Assembly (NCBI GenBank): GCA_964591885.1
Contig: CAZQCJ010000027.1
Span: 1 to 9,806, forward strand
Source: CAZQCJ01 sp964591885
GTDB lineage: Bacteria; Patescibacteriota; Microgenomatia; PFEM01; JAPLYW01
Reading direction: 5' to 3'
DNA length: 9,806 nt
A program made the position numbers and the translations under genes. Under the pieces are notes generated by a model that saw only the letters and a program-made list of their open reading frames with translations, had not been told where the DNA came from and ran no database searches. Positions within the stretch are counted from its first letter, which is position 1. Each line of letters opens with the position of its first letter. Of the stretch, positions 5,787 through 9,806 are shown in pieces.

Positions 5787-6517
5787 TGGAAGAATTAAGT
5801 GACCGACAAACAAAGATTTTAAAAGCAATTATTGAGGAATATATTGAGAATGGCGAAGCAGTTGGTTCTGAAGTTTTAGAAAAAAAATATGAGCTGGGTG
5901 TTTCGCCGGCTACGATTAGGAACGAAATGGCTAAATTAGTTAAAGCCGGTTTTTTGAAACAACCTCATACTTCGGCTGGCCGTGTCCCAACTAAGGAAGC
6001 CTTCCGTTTTTATGTAGATAAATTAATGGAAGAAAAAAAACTTTCGGTGGTTGATGAAGTAGCGGCCCGTGAAAAAGTTTGGGATTCACGTTTTGATTTT
6101 GATCATTTAATGCATCAGGCTGTAAAAGCTCTAGCTAAACAGACTCGTTCTTTAGCTTTAGCGACAACTGAAGAGGGTGAAATTTATCATGCTGGCTACG
6201 CTAATATTTTGGAGATGCCGGAGTTTTACGATATTGATATTACCCGGACTATTTTATCAATGCTGGAAGAGGTTAACCAAATCCATCGTCTTTTTGAAAA
6301 AAGTTTTGATGAAAATCCGGTTCATTTACTTTTTGGTAACGAACTAGGTTATGATTATTTGGAGCCTTGCGGTATGGTTTTTACTAATTTTGCTGCTGGG
6401 CCCAAAAAATCCGGTTCTTTAGGAATCATTAGTTCGAATCGTCTGAATTATCCCTTGGTTATTCCGACGGTTCGCTATTTTGCTAAATTGATTGAAGAAT
6501 TAGCTGGCAGTCTTTAA
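5786..6517 (+). CDS. hrcA: heat-inducible transcription repressor HrcA, short form
   Basis: A 243-aa repressor of the class I heat-shock genes, which binds CIRCE and is folded by chaperones. The N-terminal winged helix is well conserved: LSDRQTKILKAIIEEYIENG (4-23) and VSPATIRNEMAKL ... KQPHTSAGRVPT (39-69), then FRFYVD. The C-terminal GAF-like signature is present (CGMVFTNFAAG ... GSLGIISSNRLNYPLVIPTV, 195-229). Typical HrcA is about 340 aa. The missing part is the middle: after LAKQTRSLALATTEEG (117-131) the sequence jumps to ILEMPEFYD (141-149), so the inserted dimerising domain and adjoining strands are absent. I chose ATG 5786, not the in-frame TTG at 5750, because that TTG is the -35 box and the predicted transcript begins at or beside 5786. 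First gene of the heat-shock operon; grpE begins 2 bases after its stop. Confidence 0.92.
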   Translation: MEELSDRQTKILKAIIEEYIENGEAVGSEVLEKKYELGVSPATIRNEMAKLVKAGFLKQPHTSAGRVPTKEAFRFYVDKLMEEKKLSVVDEVAAREKVWDSRFDFDHLMHQAVKALAKQTRSLALATTEEGEIYHAGYANILEMPEFYDIDITRTILSMLEEVNQIHRLFEKSFDENPVHLLFGNELGYDYLEPCGMVFTNFAAGPKKSGSLGIISSNRLNYPLVIPTVRYFAKLIEELAGSL

Positions 6518-6519
6518 AA

Positions 6520-6978
6520 ATGAAAAATAAACACAAACCAGCTAAAACCGATAAGTTAGCTGATTTGGAATCAAAATGGAAAAGAGCTTTAGCGGATTAT
6601 GCTAATCTGGAAAAGAGGATTGACAAGGAAAAAGAAGTTTTTGTCAAATTTAGCAATGCCCAGCTTTTACAAAATCTGCTACCGGTTTTAGATGATTTTG
6701 AAAGAGCTGAACAGCACTTAAAAGACCAGGGTTTAACCTTGGCGATTAACAACTTTAAAGAATTTTTGAAAAATGAAGGAGTTGAAGAGATTAAAGCTCA
6801 AGGAGAAGAGTTTAATCCGCACTTAATGGAAGCAGTAGAAATGGTTAATGGCCCGAAAAACAAGGTTGTCGAAGTTGTTAATAAAGGTTATCTTTTAAAT
6901 GATAAAGTTTTAAGAGTTGCCAAGGTCAAAGTTGGCAGCGGAGAAAATAATAATAGTAATAATATAAAGGAGGAATAA
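6520..6978 (+). CDS. grpE: GrpE nucleotide exchange factor
   Basis: A 152-aa co-chaperone that releases ADP from DnaK. The N-terminal long helix is reduced (about 12-45, LADLESKWKRALADYANLEK). It is followed by the helical bundle with the signature NLLPVLDDFERAEQHL (52-67). The C-terminal beta domain that contacts the DnaK nucleotide-binding domain is intact (GEEFNPHLMEAVEMV at 95-109, VVEVVNKGYLLNDKVLRVAKVKV at 116-138). GrpE is usually 175-210 aa. The shortage is in the N-terminal tail and long coiled coil, which in E. coli takes part in thermosensing. The gene starts 2 bases after hrcA without a Shine-Dalgarno site, so translation is probably coupled. The Asn/Ser-rich end (GENNNSNN) lies over the sequence leading into the dnaK ribosome-binding site. 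Confidence 0.95.
   Translation: MKNKHKPAKTDKLADLESKWKRALADYANLEKRIDKEKEVFVKFSNAQLLQNLLPVLDDFERAEQHLKDQGLTLAINNFKEFLKNEGVEEIKAQGEEFNPHLMEAVEMVNGPKNKVVEVVNKGYLLNDKVLRVAKVKVGSGENNNSNNIKEE
6966..6973 (+). promoter_or_regulatory. strong Shine-Dalgarno site of dnaK
   Basis: AAAGGAGG lies 11 bases before the dnaK ATG and overlaps the last codons of grpE. It is the only clear Shine-Dalgarno sequence among the gene starts in this window, which fits high translation of dnaK relative to hrcA and grpE from the same mRNA. Confidence 0.85.
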
Positions 6979-6984
6979 AAAAAC

Positions 6985-8931
6985 ATGGCAAAAATTATCG
7001 GCATTGATTTAGGTACCACTAACTCTTGTGTAGCGGTGATGGAAGCGGGTAAACCGAAGGTTATTCCTTCGGCTGAAGGAAAAAACACCATCCCGTCAGC
7101 TGTTGAGCCAATCAAGAATTTAGTTGGTGAAGTGGCCAAGCGGCAGATAGTTCTTAACCCAGAGAATACCGTTTATTCGGTAAAGCGTCTTATGGGAAGA
7201 AGATTTAGTGATGCCGAAGTCAAAAAAAGCCAAAAAATGGTTGCCTACAAAATTAAAGAAGGTAAAGACGCTATGGCTGTGGTTGAAGTTGGCGGCAAAA
7301 CTTATACCCCTCAAGAAATCTCTGCCAAGATTCTGGCCAAATGTAAAGCCGATGCCGAAGCTTTCTTAGGAGAAAAAGTGGAGAACGCGGTTATTACCGT
7401 CCCCGCTTACTTTGATGATTCCCAAAGACAGGCGACCAAACAAGCCGGGGAAATTGCCGGACTTAAAGTTGAGAGAATTATTAATGAACCAACGGCTGCT
7501 TCTTTAGCTTATGGTTTGGAAAAGAAATCTGGTGAAACAATTGCTGTTTATGACTTAGGTGGCGGTACTTTTGATATCTCCATCCTGGAAATTGGTGATG
7601 GCGTTTTTGAAGTCAAGGCGACCAACGGCGATACCCATTTGGGTGGCGATGATTTTGACGAAAAAATTGTTGACTGGATTGCTGAAGAATTCAAAAAAGA
7701 CCAGGGCGTTGATTTAAGAGAAGACAAACAAGCTCTGCAAAGAATCAGAGATGCGGCTGAAAAAGCTAAGATTGAGCTGTCTTCAGCCCAAGAAACAGAA
7801 ATCAACCAGCCCTACATTACTCAAGGCAAGGGCGGTCAGCCGCTTCACTTAACCATGAAGTTAACCCGAGCTAAATTAGAGCAACTGGTTTCGGATTTAA
7901 TTGAAGCGACTATTAAACCGGTTGAAGCTTGTTTGAAAGATGCCAAAATCAAAGCCTCAGATGTTAAGGAAGTTATCTTAGTTGGCGGCATGACCAGAAT
8001 GCCGAAAGTTCACGAAACAGTTAAAAAATTCTTCAACAAAGAACCCAACAAGTCTGTTAATCCGGATGAAGTGGTCGCTATTGGTGCGGCTATCCAAGGT
8101 GGAGTCTTGGGCGGCGAAGTCAAAGACGTCTTGTTACTTGATGTTACTCCTCTTACCCTAGGAATTGAAACCTTGGGTAGTGTTAGGACACCTTTGATTG
8201 ATAGAAACACAACTATTCCAACCTCAAAGTCACAAATCTTTTCCACCGCGGCTGATAACCAAACTCAAGTGGAAATAAATGTCCTGCAAGGTGAGCGACC
8301 AATGGCCGCGGATAACAAATCCTTAGGCAGATTTATCTTAGATGGTATTCCGCCGGCCCCCAGAGGTATTCCGCAAATCGAAGTCACTTTTGACCTTGAT
8401 GCCAGCGGTATTTTAAGTGTTAAAGCCAAAGATAAAGCGACCAACAAAGAACAGGCAATTACCATTAAAGGCGCGGTTGGTCTTTCTGACGAAGAAGTCA
8501 AAGAAGCCCAGGCAGAAGCGGAAAAACACGCCGCAGAAGACAAACAGAAAAAAGAAATGGTTGAAGCCAAGAACCAAGCCGAGAATTTGGTTTTCACCGC
8601 TGAAAAAACTTTAAAAGATGCTGGTGATAAAGTCAAAGCCGAAGACAAAGAAAAGGTTGAAGCGGAAATCAAGAACGTCAAAGACGTTCTGGCCAAAGAA
8701 GCGGTTAGTAAAGAGGAAATCGACGAAGCCTCTAAAAAACTTTCTGAGGAATTACAGAAAGTCGGCACAGTCATGTATCAAGCCCAGCAGCAGGCTGAAG
8801 GTCAGCCGCAGTCAGGGCAAAAACAACCAGCAGAAGAAGAAAAAAGGGAAGAGAAAAAAGAAGAAAAAGATTCTTCTAAGAAAGCTTCAGCGGATAAGGA
8901 AAAAGCCGAAGAAGGCGAAGTGGTAGAATAA
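6985..8931 (+). CDS. dnaK: Hsp70 chaperone DnaK
   Basis: A 648-aa cytoplasmic Hsp70, full length (E. coli 638). The ATPase domain shows all three Hsp70 signatures: IGIDLGTTNS (5-14), VYDLGGGTFDISIL (188-201) and VILVGGMTRMPKV (330-342). The interdomain linker is DVLLLDVTPL (381-390). The substrate-binding beta domain follows (about 391-500: GIETLGSVRTPLIDRNTTIP, VLQGERPMAADNKSLGRF, PRGIPQIEVTFDLDASGILSV), then the helical lid (about 501-600). The tail after about 604 is Gln-, then Lys/Glu-rich and ends EEGEVVE. DnaK binds unfolded segments in an ATP cycle run by DnaJ and GrpE, whose genes flank it. Expression is expected from the CIRCE-controlled promoter before hrcA. Base composition is visibly less AT-rich than in murJ, as expected of a highly expressed conserved gene. 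Confidence 0.98.
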   Translation: MAKIIGIDLGTTNSCVAVMEAGKPKVIPSAEGKNTIPSAVEPIKNLVGEVAKRQIVLNPENTVYSVKRLMGRRFSDAEVKKSQKMVAYKIKEGKDAMAVVEVGGKTYTPQEISAKILAKCKADAEAFLGEKVENAVITVPAYFDDSQRQATKQAGEIAGLKVERIINEPTAASLAYGLEKKSGETIAVYDLGGGTFDISILEIGDGVFEVKATNGDTHLGGDDFDEKIVDWIAEEFKKDQGVDLREDKQALQRIRDAAEKAKIELSSAQETEINQPYITQGKGGQPLHLTMKLTRAKLEQLVSDLIEATIKPVEACLKDAKIKASDVKEVILVGGMTRMPKVHETVKKFFNKEPNKSVNPDEVVAIGAAIQGGVLGGEVKDVLLLDVTPLTLGIETLGSVRTPLIDRNTTIPTSKSQIFSTAADNQTQVEINVLQGERPMAADNKSLGRFILDGIPPAPRGIPQIEVTFDLDASGILSVKAKDKATNKEQAITIKGAVGLSDEEVKEAQAEAEKHAAEDKQKKEMVEAKNQAENLVFTAEKTLKDAGDKVKAEDKEKVEAEIKNVKDVLAKEAVSKEEIDEASKKLSEELQKVGTVMYQAQQQAEGQPQSGQKQPAEEEKREEKKEEKDSSKKASADKEKAEEGEVVE

Positions 8932-8935
8932 TTCC

Positions 8936-9806
8936 ATGACCACTAAGAGAGATTATTATGATATTTTAGGTGTCTCTAAAAATGCTTCAGCAGAAGAAAT
9001 AAAAAAGGCTTACCGTAAACAGGCTTTGGAATGGCATCCGGACAGAAATAAATCCGCCCAAGCCGCGGAAAAATTCAAAGAAGTCAACGAAGCTTACGAA
9101 GTTTTATCCAATCCCCAGAAAAAACAGAATTATGATCAGTTCGGTCATGCCGCTTTTACACCGGGCGGGGGTAGTGAATACGCCAGCTGGCCTGGTGGCG
9201 GTTTTAATCAAAGTCAAAGACAAGGACCTTTTACTTATACCTACACGACCTATGGTGACCAGGGGGCAGAAGGCTTTGATTTTGGCGGTTTTAGCGACCC
9301 TTTTGAGATTTTTGAACAATTTTTTGGCGGTGGCTCGCCCTTTAGGCAAACGCAAAGAATTCCCCGTTATGGCTTAACTTTAACTTTCATGGAAGCAGCT
9401 AAAGGAACAGAAAAAGAAGTTAGTTTGGATGGCCAAAGAAAAACCATTAAAATCCCCGCTGGTGTTGATGATGGTTCAAGAATAAAGTTCAGAGATTTCT
9501 ACATTACTATTGACGTCAAACCAGATAAAACCTTTCAAAGAGACGGAGCTGATGTTTTTGTTAATCAGGAAATAAGCTTAAAAACCGCTATTCTCGGTGA
9601 GACTATCCAAGTTCCCACCATTGACGGTGATTTAAAACTTAGAGTCAGACCAGGAACCCAGGCAGGAACCTTAGTCAAACTAGCCGGCCGAGGGATTAAA
9701 AGACTTCATAGTTTTGGCAGAGGGGATCAATATGTCAGACTTCTTGTTAAAATCCCTGAACGGTTAAATAGACAACAAAAAGAAGCTTTGGAAAAACTGG
9801 GAATAT
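8936..9806 (+). CDS. dnaJ: DnaJ-family co-chaperone without zinc finger, C-terminus missing (cut by right edge)
   Basis: An open frame starts at ATG 8936, 4 bases after the dnaK stop, and runs 290 codons to the window edge. The J domain (about 5-69) carries the HPD motif at 34-36 (ALEWHPDRN) needed to stimulate DnaK ATPase. A Gly/Phe-rich region follows (about 70-136, FDFGGFSDPFEIFEQFFGGG). It passes directly into the C-terminal beta domains (RYGLTLTFMEAAKGTEKEVSL from 144, IKIPAGVDDGSRIKF at 171-185, RDGADVFV, KLAGRGIKRL). The four CxxCxGxG zinc modules of class A DnaJ are absent; no Cys occurs in the visible part. This makes it a class B J-protein like CbpA or DnaJ1, although it occupies the dnaJ position in the operon. 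The loop after RIKF is also short compared with usual CbpA/DnaJ. Last visible gene of the operon. Confidence 0.95.
   Translation, partial: MTTKRDYYDILGVSKNASAEEIKKAYRKQALEWHPDRNKSAQAAEKFKEVNEAYEVLSNPQKKQNYDQFGHAAFTPGGGSEYASWPGGGFNQSQRQGPFTYTYTTYGDQGAEGFDFGGFSDPFEIFEQFFGGGSPFRQTQRIPRYGLTLTFMEAAKGTEKEVSLDGQRKTIKIPAGVDDGSRIKFRDFYITIDVKPDKTFQRDGADVFVNQEISLKTAILGETIQVPTIDGDLKLRVRPGTQAGTLVKLAGRGIKRLHSFGRGDQYVRLLVKIPERLNRQQKEALEKLGI

Noticed and set aside
8265..8774. 169-codon minus-strand open frame inside dnaK
   Set aside because: It lies wholly antisense to a strongly conserved Hsp70 region; its Ser/Ala/Leu-rich translation is typical of the reverse of Lys/Glu/Ala-coding sequence.
8618..8926. 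102-codon plus-strand open frame in another frame of dnaK
   Set aside because: Almost only Lys, Arg and Ser, the expected frame shift of the AAA/GAA-rich lid and tail of DnaK.
1..9806. tRNA, rRNA, riboswitch, transposase or prophage signals
   Set aside because: None seen on either strand; spacers are too short and no cloverleaf, terminal inverted repeat or integrase/transposase motif was found by eye.

Overview
The window looks like a piece of a small-genome, AT-rich bacterium, most likely a member of the Candidate Phyla Radiation (Patescibacteria, possibly Microgenomates). This is inferred, not proven. The clues are shortened versions of conserved proteins (HrcA 243 aa, GrpE 152 aa, bS20 81 aa), a DRG-type GTPase more typical of archaea and eukaryotes, a DnaJ without a zinc finger, a divergent MurJ-like flippase, pilN/pilO-like genes beside an FN3-domain surface protein, very tight gene spacing and few Shine-Dalgarno sites. 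TGA is used as a stop (murJ and the 132-aa gene), so I see no sign of the recoded TGA of Gracilibacteria/Absconditabacteria.

Left third, minus strand (about 1-3037): read in the direction of transcription, rpsT comes first, then a four-gene cluster. The cluster is a PilN-like protein, a PilO-like protein, a small single-pass membrane protein with an acidic (PETE)x5 repeat tail, and a large secreted or membrane-anchored protein with FN3, carboxypeptidase-regulatory-like and Ig-like domains that runs off the left edge. Gaps between these four genes are 2-8 bases. A good sigma-70-type promoter sits between rpsT and pilN. The cluster looks like an inner-membrane type IV pilus alignment module joined to a surface-exposed protein. 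No pilM, pilB or pilC is visible here.

Middle (3038-5734): a 112-base divergent spacer holds a 7-bp-period AATTTNN repeat and apparent promoters for rpsT (left) and murJ (right) that face into each other. A MurJ/MviN-like lipid flippase follows, coupled by an ATGA overlap to a compact DRG/Obg-superfamily GTPase with a C-terminal TGS domain.

Right half (5735-9806): a complete heat-shock operon in classical order, hrcA-grpE-dnaK-dnaJ (dnaJ cut by the right edge). A TTGACA / extended -10 promoter lies just before hrcA. A CIRCE-like operator overlaps it and ends on the A of the hrcA ATG, so the transcript is predicted to be leaderless or nearly so. HrcA would repress its own operon, and GrpE, DnaK and DnaJ form the Hsp70 machine. 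The hrcA and dnaJ products both lack domains that are standard in model bacteria. Both can be read directly in the sequence.
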